Made by a program: the position numbers and the translations under genes | Origin: Zygnema cylindricum | Taxonomy: Eukaryota; Streptophyta; Zygnematophyceae; Zygnematales; Zygnemataceae | NCBI GenBank assembly: GCA_037447655.1 | Contig: JBBHKE010001049.1 | Span: forward strand, 62,001-126,000 | Direction of reading: 5' to 3' | DNA length: 64,000 bases | In this document: one piece after another, positions 13,808 to 25,279 of the stretch | Layout: each line of letters starts with the position of its first letter | Numbering within the stretch: position 1 is the first letter of the stretch | Notes under the pieces: model-generated | Database searches by the model: none | Told to the model about the DNA's origin: nothing | The model's input: only the letters and a program-made list of their open reading frames with translations

Positions 13808-16090
13808 CCTACACGTAGCAAAAACTGTCTCTGCGATTAGCAATTCCTATACACGATAGAGTAGTTTGGTGCTGTTTCACACCTTGACCGGGTCGTTTGC
13901 TATACTACACTACACTAGCAAACGATGTTGGTCCCGACACGAGATATTTGTGTGTCACTAAGGCAGGACCAGATGAGCACGTGTTAGGGTGAACCTCATC
14001 AGGCATTTCCAGCAATAGTACGGAGACGTTTACTGGTAGTAGTATTTGTATCACTTCTCCACTAGGTTCTGCCAACGAGGCACCAATTGGTGACGTGCTG
14101 GATTGCAATTATAGCCACGTATGATCTTGTTCAACCGGCCGGGAATATAAAATTGTAATAGCACAAAATTTAAACAGCGTATGTACGGACGGACGCAAAT
14201 TTAAATATCTAGCAGCGCTACGCGAATGTATAATTTGTACGTTCTTGTCATTTTGTTGTACCAACTGTTTCAAAATCATTTTCAAAATAATAATTTGTAC
14301 TTTATCATTAGCCATTATATTTTGTACGCAAAGTCATTTACACGAAAGAAAAGAGTCGTGAGAGAGAGAAATCATGTGTCAAAGAGTTTTTCGTTGCTTT
14401 CAAATCCGCCTTGTACAAAGGCACGTGGTCTTTGGCAATTCTGAGAACGTCATCACTCATTCGCCGTGGATGATACTTTTGTTTTTCTAAGTGTACCAAT
14501 AGACACGTTCACTATCTGGCAAGTCTCCTCCTAAGGACAGTTTAGGAGACTTGCCACAGATTGGACAGAAAGAGCGTTTGCTTCGAAAACTCAAAATCGG
14601 ACTTTCAAAATTTTCACCCAATAGTTTGGAGAATCTTCACTAATCTCCACTTGTCATGTTTTATAAAAAAAAATATAAAACACTACGGCCTTTGTACGAA
14701 AATGTACTTATTACAAGAATGAACCTCACTTTTTGCCTATTGGAAGTTCACCCTGTGGGAAATCCCCACCGACATTAGCGACGCGGCCATAGCAGTACAG
14801 TACTTCACACGAGCGATATTGGAATAGTACAGAATTGTACTTACGAATTTGTCCCAGTCATGTGTACTAACGAACTCAGGTTCGAACAGGCTGGAGAATC
14901 CGGAGAAGGTGTGCTCGCAACTGGTTCTTTGTTCATGCACACTTTAACAGTTCAACGTCAATTTCAGGATCTTCATTGTACCTTTTCTGCCGGTCATCCT
15001 CTCGGTCAAAAAGTGAGGGCAGGTTTGGATGCGGCCGTTTATGAACACAGTTCTGACTAGAAAAGGCACAGTACACCGTGAATCGTTATTAGCCTTATGT
15101 ACGCTATATCGGCACCCCAAAATTTTGACATTGATATCCGAAATACAGTGAATGAATATAATTTATCTTTGACGTTAATCACGGTTTTTGTAAATTAGCA
15201 TTAATGGTTTTCCGTACTTGTTTCGTGAATAGTGTGGTGTACGAAAGTAGTTTGTTCGTACAACAGTGTACTTCGTTATCGAAATCCGTACGGAAATTGT
15301 AGTTAACTTACGTCGATCGCATACAAAGCTGCGTTTAGAAAAATAGTGGAGTCGAGTTTGTAAAATAGGCGTTCGCATACCTTCAGACGTTCGTTTTTGT
15401 GTCTGATAGGGTGAATGGATAACATGTGCACATGCTAAAAACTGTCCATGTTACGTCAACGTAGTGTTGTATACTTACACATGTTGATAGTCGCGAAATG
15501 TTAAGTGTAATACTGTGTCTTTTTAACTCTATTTGAGAACCTGTTAGATTAATAGAGTATATGTTGACACTATTACAGGGTCAAAGTGAACATAACGGTA
15601 ATACCAAATCTTTGAACGAAATAGACGTTTATTAGAGTTAAGTTTGACTTTAAAATGGGTTATGTTTCACAAAACGACAACAAATTAGTGTCATATTTTG
15701 TATATATTAGAGTGAAGTTACAAAATTTAGAATTGAAAAAACGCGACGCCTTGAAAATTAGAACTGATAACAAACCAACGGCATATGCGGACAAAACACA
15801 AAAAAATATTTCGTGGTCAGACAAATCCCAACCACATCCTCATTTCTTGGTGGCAGGCCTTTGGATCTCGCAGATCCATTTTTATACGACGTCGCCATTT
15901 TTGGGTAGGATGCGGATCATCGCCCTGCCGCCTCACTTAGTCATGCGGCATCCGGTAATCTATACCTCTTTTTAGGGTTTACAGCGGTAGTATTGTAGGC
16001 TGTAATATGGTGGAACAACAAGGAAGTCCAAGCTAACATCGTCGCTAAATTTTTCCGGGATTATTAGGAAATCATTGGTAAGTACGCATC
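13808..16090. other. Intergenic with repeat scraps, no gene seen
   Basis: AT-rich, many short frames, none with a recognisable domain. 15069-15140 repeats a ~70-bp stretch also found at 6935-7010 inside a hAT-like MITE (shared word CACCCCAAAATTTTGACATT), so part of it is MITE debris. A strong hairpin is listed at 14517-14556. Confidence 0.4.
14517..14556. repeat. Imperfect 16-bp stem hairpin
   Basis: TGGCAAGTCTCCTCCTAA is followed after six bases by TTTAGGAGACTTGCCA, which pairs with it over 14-16 positions. It could be a relic of small transposon ends. There is no U-tract or gene context to make it a terminator. Confidence 0.6.
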
Positions 16091-16790
16091 TCAGTATGTT
16101 TATTCATCTCTCTTGCGCTCTCTACCTCCTTATTCTTCCTCTTTCATTCTCTCAACCTCTTTAGCTCTTAACCTCTCCCTGTATTAATTGTCCGTCTCAC
16201 ACATTTGTTCCCATTCCCTTTCCTTACTCTTCTCTCTCACTCTCTTCTTCTCACTTTCTCTCTCTCCCTCGTTCTGTCTCATATCATTTCTTTGTTTTTC
16301 GTTCAGACTCACTTTTTCCCCATTTTACTCTCTTTTTCGTTTTGTGTCCCGCTTATTTCGTGACTCACTACCTCATCGGTAATTTTTCCCGTCTTCCCTC
16401 TTGAATATTTACTCATCCTTTGACACCCGTTTCCCTCTCATCATTGCTCTCCATCCTGTTATCTATCTCTTTCAATCTATCATTTATCATTTCTCCCTAC
16501 TTCTGTATCTCGTGCCCTCTCTAAATTTTTGTCACTCCATCTTCCATGTTATCTCCCTTCTCGCCCGTACGCCTTATTTATCTCCCTGGTCGTTCACCAT
16601 CCACCATCAATTTGTCGCTATGTCTCCATACATTTCATTGCCATCTCCGAATATGACATACTCATTTAGTCTCTCTCTCTGTCGGTTTTTTTTGCTTTAC
16701 ATTTGTCAAGCCCATATACCCCCTACTAAGTCGTTATCTTTGTCTCTTTTGTATATCTTAAATTTTCATCGACGATGAACTTATATTCGA
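16090..16790. repeat. CT-rich low-complexity region
   Basis: The plus strand is dominated by TCTC, CTCCC and TTCTC words. Open frames here are compositional (Ser/Leu/Phe-rich) with no domain. Confidence 0.6.
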
Positions 16791-17500
16791 CTGCCTGTTG
16801 TATTGGAAATCACCTATGCGGTCGTAAGGAATAAGAAAATACCAAATTGAAGGTATTCGAGCGTACAAAAGCGCATGGATAATACCTTCAGGAGCCTTTC
16901 ATGTATCTATATTTATTATCATAAATCGTTGATACTTAGTTAGCGTGTGTAAAATATGAAGATTTTATTTTTTTTTAAAGAGGATTTCCGAGGTAGAAGC
17001 AAAAATGTTAAAAATTCAATACTATTTAGAGTTTTTTTGACTATTGTAGATTAATAGGCCTTAGATAATTTTTTGTTTTAGTTTAACGTTGTAAAAAGAT
17101 ATTATCATGAATTATATAAATATTTTACTTCTTCCATTGTTGTTAATGAATGATTTTATATGTGTCAACTTTTTATATATATATATATTTTTCTCATTGT
17201 GTGTGTTTTAAAATGTTTTCATGTTGAATCGATGACACTATCGTATTTAAATATATTATATGTTCTTGGCATTTCTCGTTTGTGAATCATCTGTATATGA
17301 TTCAAATATGATTTTTTTCTTTTATTTCTCACCGTGAATATTTTTTCATCTTAGCTTTTCCTGTCCGGAAAACTTTCATTTGATTTTTCACTACTGTTTT
17401 AATGGTTATTGTCTAGTTTTTTTGTGTTTTTTTTTATAAATGAAAAATCCTAATATTTGGTCTTTAACATAATAATACCCATGTAAAATGATAACCGAAA
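16791..17500. other. AT-rich spacer, nothing recognised
   Basis: Contains a short (TA)n run near 17180 and poly-T stretches. No gene or structured repeat seen. Confidence 0.4.
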
Positions 17501-17815
17501 CTTCATGAACCGGCGATGAAACAACCACGCAGTTGAAAGGCTATTCAAAAGAACAAAAACATAATAACAAATGCTTATATGTTTTGAATTCACCGAATTT
17601 AAACTCTCTGGTTTTTTCGGAGATGATGAGAAAATTGTTTTGTCGTTGGCTTTCTGTCGAGCGACAAAACACCTTTTGTAGTCTCGGAGATGATGATGAA
17701 ATTGTTTCGTCGCTGGATTTCCATTTAGCGATGACACAGCCTCTGCTTTGTCGGATATGATAAGAAAATGTTATCGCTGGTTTATTTCTATCCTGCGATG
17801 ACAAGTTCTCGTCGT
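17500..17815. repeat. Three ~67-bp tandem units, each with a hairpin
   Basis: Units start with GAGATGATGAG (17621), GAGATGATGATG (17688) and GATATGATAAG (17754), about 66-67 bp apart. Each carries a TCGTCGCTGG-like word followed by a TAGCGATGACA-like word, its approximate reverse complement, so each can fold. A fourth, weaker unit may precede them near 17507. Related words recur at 17903, 17980, 20320-20375 and 28088-28115. Confidence 0.65.
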
Positions 17816-18362
17816 TGAAAGGGCAACCATTACTTTGTGCGATGTATATGTTGTTTAAGAAACTAACAACTAATCAATTTCCGAGAAGGAGGATGAACAA
17901 ACAACGAAGCATAGTCGTTGTTGATAAGGGTAGGATGTACATTGCAACAAAATTTATGAGTTCAAATTAGAAGCCTAATCAGCGACGAAGCATAGTTGTC
18001 GGTGATTAGGGTTAGATGTACATTGCAAAAAAATATGAGTTCATATTAGAAGCACTCTCAAAATTTGAACACCAAATTAACAAGATCTAAAGGTAAATAC
18101 ATAAGAATTTATAAAAATACATGAAATTACATGATACACAAGGCACGAGAATTTCAAAAAAACCTAAATTGTATTATCCCATAAAAAAGCCATACACACA
18201 TACGAAATCTGTTTTATCCTATGAAATCAATAAATACTGGACTCCATTAATTTCTACATTAATCTGGCACAAGTTTAACCGCGTTTCCCACACTATAATT
18301 AAACTACCATTCCCAAACAAATATATAAAAACAAAAAAACAATAGGCAATTATAAAATATCT
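17816..18362. other. Spacer downstream of transposase remnant
   Basis: Two diverged copies of a ~75-bp stretch (containing ACGAAGCATAGT and AGATGTACATTGCAA) lie at about 17903-17970 and 17982-18050. No gene seen. Confidence 0.4.
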
Positions 18363-20065
18363 TTAAAACTCATTGCCGCTCATCCCCCCCTCATTGAAAA
18401 TGCTATCTTGTTGATTGTCGGCATCTTCAATATTTTGGAGGAATTCTCTTGCCCTCGAGCAAGGGGGTTCCACAACTTTGCCTTTGAAGTGGTTGCGATA
18501 TTTGTTGATTATGCCTCGCAATTGTTATGTGATCATGTCTTCTTTCCACTTTCAGTCGCGTAGAGACAAGCCACATTGAATCATTGCTTTCCACGCATAA
18601 GTCATTCCGTCTTTGTCTCTAATCGCATTGACCTCTCGGATAGAGTCCCTTGCCAATTTTTTTAAAAATGCTTTACCGGGCGATCCAATTTACCGGACAA
18701 TCCACGGCTAGAAGGTTTAGCGCATTGACCGTTCTCAATTCCTTTCACCTTCCAACTGTCCCAAATGCGACCCCACACGTCGTTGATTTTGGAAATCACT
18801 AAAGAGTCAACCGGTTGAACAACATGCGTTGCATTAGGTGAAAATTAGTGTAACACTGTGTTTTTGGCCTCTAGAACTCGCTCCAACTCGTGAGACGTGT
18901 TGTGACCACCGCAGTTGTCCAGAAATATAATTTTTTGACGTCCATCTCAATCTCCTTGGTAAGACCTTGCCTCTTCGATCCATTATGGGAACACCGTTTT
19001 ATCATTCCACCCCTTCGGACCGGTACGGTAACAAACGCCTGCAAAGATATATAATACACAAAAAAAGGAAATAAATTAACATTTTGTATTGTTTGCTTCC
19101 ATTTGCATTAGAGGTAAAGCAAGCTACGTGAACCATAAGGTAGCTTATAATAAGTGTCATTGTTTGAGATAACATAAGATAGGAAATTAAAAATTCTAAA
19201 TTTCTTTATTTTGTAAAAAGATAATGGGGGAGGAGGTATAAGAGGACAATGTAGAGAGATATAGATTAGAAATTGAAACCAATAAACATAGATGGAGAGA
19301 AATAGAGAAAGATTCATCAAAGAGTAAACGACATAAAATATTTGTTTGAAAACATTAAATGATGAGGATAAACACACCCGGGACGTTGTCCGGTAAACCT
19401 TGTATCGGGTAATTTTTGCTACGATATGCAAGAATTATCATCGGGTTCTCGATACGAGCGTTCACCCCTCCACTGATTCGCACCATGAGAGTCATGGAGT
19501 CACCTCCACCGGCAACGTCGGGGTATTTCACCACATCATCCCCTCGAAACCCTAACGTTTTTCAATTATCAGTGTTGATGATTATGTGAGTTTCATCCAT
19601 GTTTTCCATGAGGTCTTCGTTGAAAATTCCTGGTATGCATGCGTCGCCAAACCGAAACAAGCTTAGTTTGTTTTTAAGGTATGTCGTCAAGTACGGAATA
19701 CAACGAAAATAAAACACAATAAAAAAAAGAGTAGAAAGAGACTCACCGGATTCAAACCCCCGCCTCAGAACGCCCATGTGGAAGGCTACGGTACGCTCAA
19801 TGAATTTCTCTTTCTAAGGACTACATTGTAGTTTTCCCTTTTGCACACGCACAACAATGTTGTGCTTCTCTTGACACCTTTGCACCCACCTTTAATTGAT
19901 GATTGGATGTATTTCGAACCCGTCATTGCTGAACGATTCCGGGTCGTACTCCTTCCTCCTTTCTCTTATTATATCCCTAGCGATGTCCCCGAGAATTGAG
20001 GTGAGAATCTTCATACCCGCTTTCTTAAAACGTTCAAATCCGAAAAAACTCCTCGTGTATAACAG
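18363..20065 (-). pseudogene. DDE (pogo/DDE_1-like) transposase remnant with introns
   Basis: The minus strand encodes a recognisable DDE endonuclease, N- to C-terminal from high to low coordinates. There is an N-terminal part (about 20065-19755), MDETHI with the first catalytic Asp at ~19600, then TLGFRGDD, VRISGG, GPKGWND, LDNCGGHN with the second Asp at ~18915, and a VVQPVDS motif near 18805. The C-terminus stops at 18363. Two likely introns (about 19755-19632 and 19379-19042) have GT-AG ends and restore the frame. At least five nonsense codons (for example inside INTDN-stop-KTLGF) show it is dead. Terminal repeats were not found. Family assignment rests on motifs recalled from eukaryotic DDE_1-type elements, and the motif order is convincing. 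Confidence 0.75.
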
Positions 20066-20069
20066 TCAC

Positions 20070-20721
20070 CCGAGCAGCTTCCTTCGTTCCTCTTCCCGGC
20101 AAAGCCTTGGTAACCGCCACAGATCTTGTCCCAAAACTAGATGTAGAGAACGTCCAGGTTATCTCTCGTATTCCATCAAGCGTGGACCTCCTCTCTACAC
20201 ACCATCGCTTAGCCTTCTGGTACCCAGTAAATAATAATCAATGTCAAAAGAATTAATGAGATTCTTGAATGGAAAGTTGTATAACAAATTGGAACGACTC
20301 TAAAAAACAAAAGACAATATTGAGCGACGAAAAGTTGCTGTTGCAGATTCAGCGACGACAAAAACTCGTCGTTATATCTGCAAAGTTTTTTTTTTTTTAT
20401 AAACATCGTTGATATGTAGTCAACTGCCGACCACTGATGAACAATCCTCACTTCATTGACAAACTAGCAACAACCTTGTGTCGTCGTTAAGGCGGGAGAG
20501 AGGATTATCAAACACAGTGGCGATATCAGCAAAACCAAATGTAGGAATTAAAGTCGAATTTACATGCATTCGATGAAAAAAAAAGAGAGAAATATTAAAT
20601 TCACACTTGTATGATAAATAAAAGAAAACAAAACATTGTGGCACCCAATGTAGACTGAGGGCTAAATTGAGATACCTTTCTTTCAAATGAAGGCCACGAA
20701 ATTGACCCTCGTCATCTCCCA
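20070..20721 (-). other. Region between transposase and acidic ORF
   Basis: Possibly further 5' exon material of the transposase (a plausible acceptor lies near 20220). It also holds a hairpin-type repeat at 20320-20375 (AGCGACGA...TCGTCGTTA) and a poly-T run at 20387. No confident coding exon. Confidence 0.35.
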
Positions 20722-21690
20722 TCAACGTCGCCTAATTTCAGCATGATCTTGAGTTGGATTATTAATTAAGCGATGAACCGTTAACATTGCTATTTCTTGA
20801 GACTCCAAACGGCGATTGAGATTTTGAACTTCATTCCTCAATCGTTGTACTTCCCGTGGTGGAGGGGGCTCTTCAACATGTGGGACCCTTGGAATTTCCC
20901 AAAGATACGTACGCCTCACTTGCACATTTCGGAAGCGTTGTAAGACCGCACTTCGAGCATCTAAAATTCGTTTAGCTCCAGAGTACGAATTGCACGACAT
21001 AGAATGGTAAATAATTGTGGGTCCCAAGGGTGATAATGTCGGATTAATTCAAGGCCATATATTTCGAATCTAATCGGTCGACGTACAATCCATGTGAAAC
21101 GTTCACCATTAGGCTGAAAACGCCTAATGAATGGGAAAGTTGACGCATGGTTGTATGATAAGATGTACAACCATGTTCACTGGGCGGGGACATCCGGAGG
21201 GATGTCGAGAATTTGTGGGACAGGGTTCAACCACCGGTCAATAGGCCGAGCCTCTCCGTAACGCCAATAGTCTGGCCAATCCTCGACCGGGATGTAATGA
21301 GCAGCCGTCGGTCGAAAGCCATTTATGACATCATCTCCGACTGGAGGCGAGAAAAACCAATCGAGTTTTTCCTCTCGAATTAGCACATCACGCTCGGTCA
21401 AATTTTGAGATCCTTGCACCACCACGAGAGCTCCATCACGATTCGGTGATGGTGGAAAAGCGACAACCTCATCTTCGTCTCCATATTCTTCCTCCATGCG
21501 TCTCTCCGAGCTCTCCGAAGATTGCCGGTCTGGAGTTGAGGGATCCTCATCATTTTTCGTGACTTGAATGTCCGACGATTCGGTTTCTTTCGGTTCTTCC
21601 TCCTCTTCCGTAGGCTCTTCCCTTTCCTCCATTGGCTCGTCCGACGTAGACCCCGAGGGTTTATATTCTTCGTCTACCTCCTTACTATAA
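20722..21690 (-). pseudogene. Acidic ORF of unknown family, inverted copy
   Basis: An open frame from at least 21690 (ATG at 21632) to 20961 is interrupted by one in-frame TGA at 21177-21179. A shifted frame extends to 20722 and ends in a predicted coiled coil (VQRLRNEVQNLNRRLES). The N-terminal ~90 residues are Glu/Asp/Ser/Pro-rich. The following part contains EEKLDWFFSPP, YIPVEDWPDYW and IPPDVPAQ. These align with the split acidic ORF at 48524-48909 and its unread extension (YWVPAEWPEE; IPANVPSHAAW). I do not recognise the family. Because it sits upstream of, and on the same strand as, the transposase, it could be a second ORF of that element, or a separate gene. Confidence 0.5.
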
Positions 21691-22187
21691 CACGGTTACA
21701 GAGTTGGGTACTTAGTAGCTTGCAACTAGGCTGCACTAGTTGCGGTGTCAGAGCAACGCAGTTGTGATTCCAGACCAACGCAACATAGCAGCGTAGCTAC
21801 TAAGCAGCGTAGCAACTGAGTAGCGTAGCACCATAACAGCGCAGTATAGCAGCGCAGCATAGCAGTATATCAACGCCGCAGAATGTAGATGGAACGGTAG
21901 AATTCTAGAAGTATATTTTGGATGTATCTCGACTGACCAGGACGGTCCACGTGTACAGTTGTACAGTACTAGGCTGACTACCAGCTAGTTAGTTTATGTA
22001 GTGAAGTAGGCCTAGTCAGCAAGACACTCTTTGAGTAGACCTTTGCACCGAGCGCTGGATATTGTAATATTCTCCCGAGTAATAAAACGCAACCTTTACC
22101 TGTCCTTGTGGTGTGAATCTTGCTGTTGCTACGAGGAGGTCATTGGTATCTTCCGCTGTGCACTGTGGTATTTTGTCCCTTTTACAC
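21691..22187 (+). mobile_element. Probable 5' LTR/leader of gypsy copy 1
   Basis: This segment ends just before the primer-binding site at 22188 and contains AATAAAA near 22080, as LTRs do. A stretch at about 21770-21890 is made of AGCAGCGTAGC-like words. The left border cannot be fixed, because no matching 3' LTR was found in the window. Confidence 0.4.
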
Positions 22188-22199
22188 TGGTATCAGAGC
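22188..22199 (+). other. Gypsy primer-binding site (initiator tRNA-Met 3' end)
   Basis: TGGTATCAGAGC is complementary to the 3' end of plant initiator tRNA-Met and lies 33 bp before the gag ATG at 22221. It is the standard plant LTR-retrotransposon primer site, in contrast to the half-tRNA site of the copia elements at 33093-48523. Confidence 0.85.
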
Positions 22200-22220
22200 T
22201 TCTCGTTGTGACTTGTCAGC

Positions 22221-23513
22221 ATGGCCGACCACGACTTATCCACCGCAGAAATGTTAGCGTAAGTTCTCCGGGAGTTAGAAAACGTTAGATTACTGAATGT
22301 GCAACTGAGCAACACCGTCGCAACATTGGAAGCTCGTCTTGGTGAACGATCGCATGGAGGGGCAAAGAGAGACTTAAGGAGACCGAAGCTAAGAGTTCCC
22401 GACGAATTTGATCTTGCAAGACACAAAAACCTTGACACATGGTTATTCTCCGTTGCGAAATATCTCGAAAACTTTCCTAGCGTATCGAACCATGAGAAGA
22501 TTCACTACGCGGGTGGTCTTCTTAATAGGGCAGCGGGAGCATGGTGGAAGACATTGGTAGAGAATGATGAGATACCGACCGTGTGGGCTCTCTTCATTCA
22601 ACTCCTCCGTGACGCTTGGTAACCCGTCAATTCGGTTAATGCTGCAAGAGATAGGATTGCAGTGTTAAAGCAACAAACCTCGGTGTTGGAGTTCACACAA
22701 CGGTTTTTTGAGTGCAAGGTTCAAATACCTACGATGACAAAGGATGAAGCTGTGGATCGCTACGTGAAGGGGCTTAAATCATCTAATCGTAGGGATGTGG
22801 AACAATGGCTTGCCCGGGAAAGTACAACTCCTAGTCTCTTGGCAATCATTCAGTTTGCTGAGGGGACCGATTCAGTCGACTTCACCTTCGGTAGACCTTA
22901 TCATTATGGGTTGAGCAGCGACGGAGGAGGTCGACGAGACGATGGTCCGACTCCCATGGAGCTCGGAACAATTGATGAGGATAAGGAGGTGGTCAACGTA
23001 CTGCGGAAAAAGAAGAAGACTATCAAGACCAAGACCAACAACTTGTCTCCCGAGGAGCTCCAACGGAGGAGGCAAAATGGCTTATGCTTCCAGTGCGGTT
23101 CCCCGGACCATATGGCCTGAGAATGTCCAAAACGGACAGGTCCCAAGAAGGGGAAACTTAACGTCATGAGGTTAGCCGGTGATGGGGGAGACCCTTTGGT
23201 ATTTTGGGGTCAGATTGGAGTACGTGCAATTAGCTTCATGGTGGACTCTGGAGCATCGAGAAACTTCATCAACGAGGCGACGGTAAAGAGGCTCAAACTT
23301 CCTCTCGTGGTGCTACAAGATATTCAATCGGTACAATCGGTCGACAAAAGTTCACTGTCCATTACTCATCGCTCTCCGCGGTTACGTGTTGGAATCGGGA
23401 AATTCCGATGGTATGACACTCTTCATGTATTACCTCTTGGAGACCATGAGGTAATCTTAGGGAAGCCGTGGCTACAATAATGGAATCCGACGAACGATTG
23501 GCGAAGTGGCGAC
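22221..23513 (+). pseudogene. Gypsy copy 1: Gag and protease, broken
   Basis: Ty3/gypsy Gag (capsid-like region, then a CCHC zinc knuckle at 23085-23126) runs into an aspartic protease with VDSGAS at ~23241. The frame is continuous from the ATG at 22221, but nonsense codons occur at 22260 (TAA), 22621 (TAA, CAA in copy 2), 23118 (TGA inside the knuckle) and 23478 (TAA). Compared with copy 2 these are point changes, so this is a once-complete element that decayed. Confidence 0.85.
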
Positions 23514-25279
23514 ATGAGACTGAAGAAAGGTGAAGAGGAGTTTGAGGTAAAAACGGAAGCGGTTGGTAAGGGAGTGGAAGAGGGACGCCCACTTTCAGCC
23601 TTATTGCTTAAGAGGGCACTCAAAAAAAGGCAAACGATAGGTATGGCAGTCGTCCAGCCAATGGAGGAGGCAAAGGAGGAGATTTCGGAGGAATAGAAGA
23701 AGAAGGATGCGAACTTCGACTCAAAAGAAGGTGACGACACCTGAAAGACTTCTACAGGGGCCTCAGAAGTCGTGAAAAAACTTCTCGAGGAGTACCTAGA
23801 TGTTTTTCCCCCAAAGCTCCTAGAGGGATTACCTCTGAAGCGCAAAGTAGACCACAAGATAGAGCTTGTTCTTGGAGCGTTACCCCCGGCTAATTGGATG
23901 TACAAGATGAGCTACACCGAAATGGACGAACTCAAAAAGCAACTCGCGAAGTTAGTCAAAGCCGGAGCAATCGAACCGAGCAAGTCACCGTATGGAGCCC
24001 CCGTTCTCTTCGTAAATAAGAAAGATGGAGGTTTCCGTATGTGTGTGGATTACCGAACGCTAAACAAGCTAACGGTGAAGAATGCGTACCTTTACCGAGA
24101 ATATATGAATTGTTGGATCGACTTCGAGGTGCTAAATATTTCTCGAAGAGAGATTTGCGGAGCTGTTATCACCAGATCAGAATTGCCGAGGAGGATGTGG
24201 AAAAGACGGCGTTTAGAACTCGGTATGGCCATTTCCAGTTTCGTGTGATGCCGTTCGGGTTGACTAATGCGCCAGCAACTTTTATGCATCTGATGAACTC
24301 CATCTTTCGGCAGTATCTGGATGCGTTTGTAATCGTTTTTCTAGACGACATCTTGGTGTATAGCCGAACGCTGGAGGATCATATGAAGCATCTACGGACG
24401 GTCCAACAAGTCTTTCGGGAAAACAAGTTGTATGCAAAGAGGAGTAAATGTGACTTCTTGAAGGAGAGAATTGATTTTCTGGGCCATGTGGTGAGCCGGG
24501 ACGGAATCGCAGTGGATCTGAACAAAACAAGGGCAGTGAAGGAATGACCGCAGCCGGCGAATATTACGGAATTACGGAGCTTTCTAGGATTATGCTCCTA
24601 CTATCGACGTTTTGCCGAAGGTTTCGCAAAAATCGCTGCACCACTCACGGAATTACTCAAGAATGACGTGCCCTACGAGTGGAAATCGGCGCAAAGCGCA
24701 GCGTGTAACACGCTAAAGAAGCGGTTGGTTACCGCCCCAGTGTTAGCTGATTCCGACCCGAACTTACCTTGGACGATAATCACAGACGCTAGCGATACGG
24801 CTATTGGAGCAATCCTTATGCAGGATCAAAGAAAAGGTCTACAACCCATTGCCTACGACAGTCGAAAACTAAAGGCAGAGCTAAACTGGGCCACCCATGA
24901 AAAAGAGACAATTGCGATCATCAATGCCCTAGAGAGTTGGAAATGTTTCGTTGAAGGGAAGCGGATCACAGTCATCACGAATCACCACGCCCTACAGTAC
25001 CTACAAACACAACCGAAGTTGTCCAAGAAACAAGTGAGGTGGATGACGTTTCTTCAGACCTTCGAGCCGGAACTTGCTATTGAGTATATGTTCTGCAAGA
25101 CGAACCCGGCGGATGCGCTTTCAAAAAGACCCGGAGTCGCTGCGCCAGCGGCGGAGCAACGATCGCAGGCATCGCAGAATGTCAACGGAAGCTCCGCGAA
25201 GAAAAACACCGTAGCGTCGGACGCAGCGCAGGACCCGACGCTCAGTGCAATCACCAATACGGTGCAAGTGGACGAGTAG
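23514..25279 (+). pseudogene. Gypsy copy 1: reverse transcriptase and RNase H, broken
   Basis: The reverse transcriptase ([12 protein letters not shown]..., [16 protein letters not shown], catalytic FLDD at 24338-24349) is followed by RNase H (ITDASD near 24780, CKTNPADALSK). A 1-bp loss near 24086 shifts the frame, and stops are at 23694 (TAG), 24545 (TGA, Trp in copy 2) and 25277 (TAG). RT before integrase with a connection to a chromodomain defines it as a Ty3/gypsy chromovirus. Confidence 0.87.

Noticed and set aside
15069-15140. Another complete mariner-like MITE starting TACACCGTGAATCG
   Set aside because: It matches an interior stretch of the hAT-like MITE at 6935-7010, and no matching right end was found.
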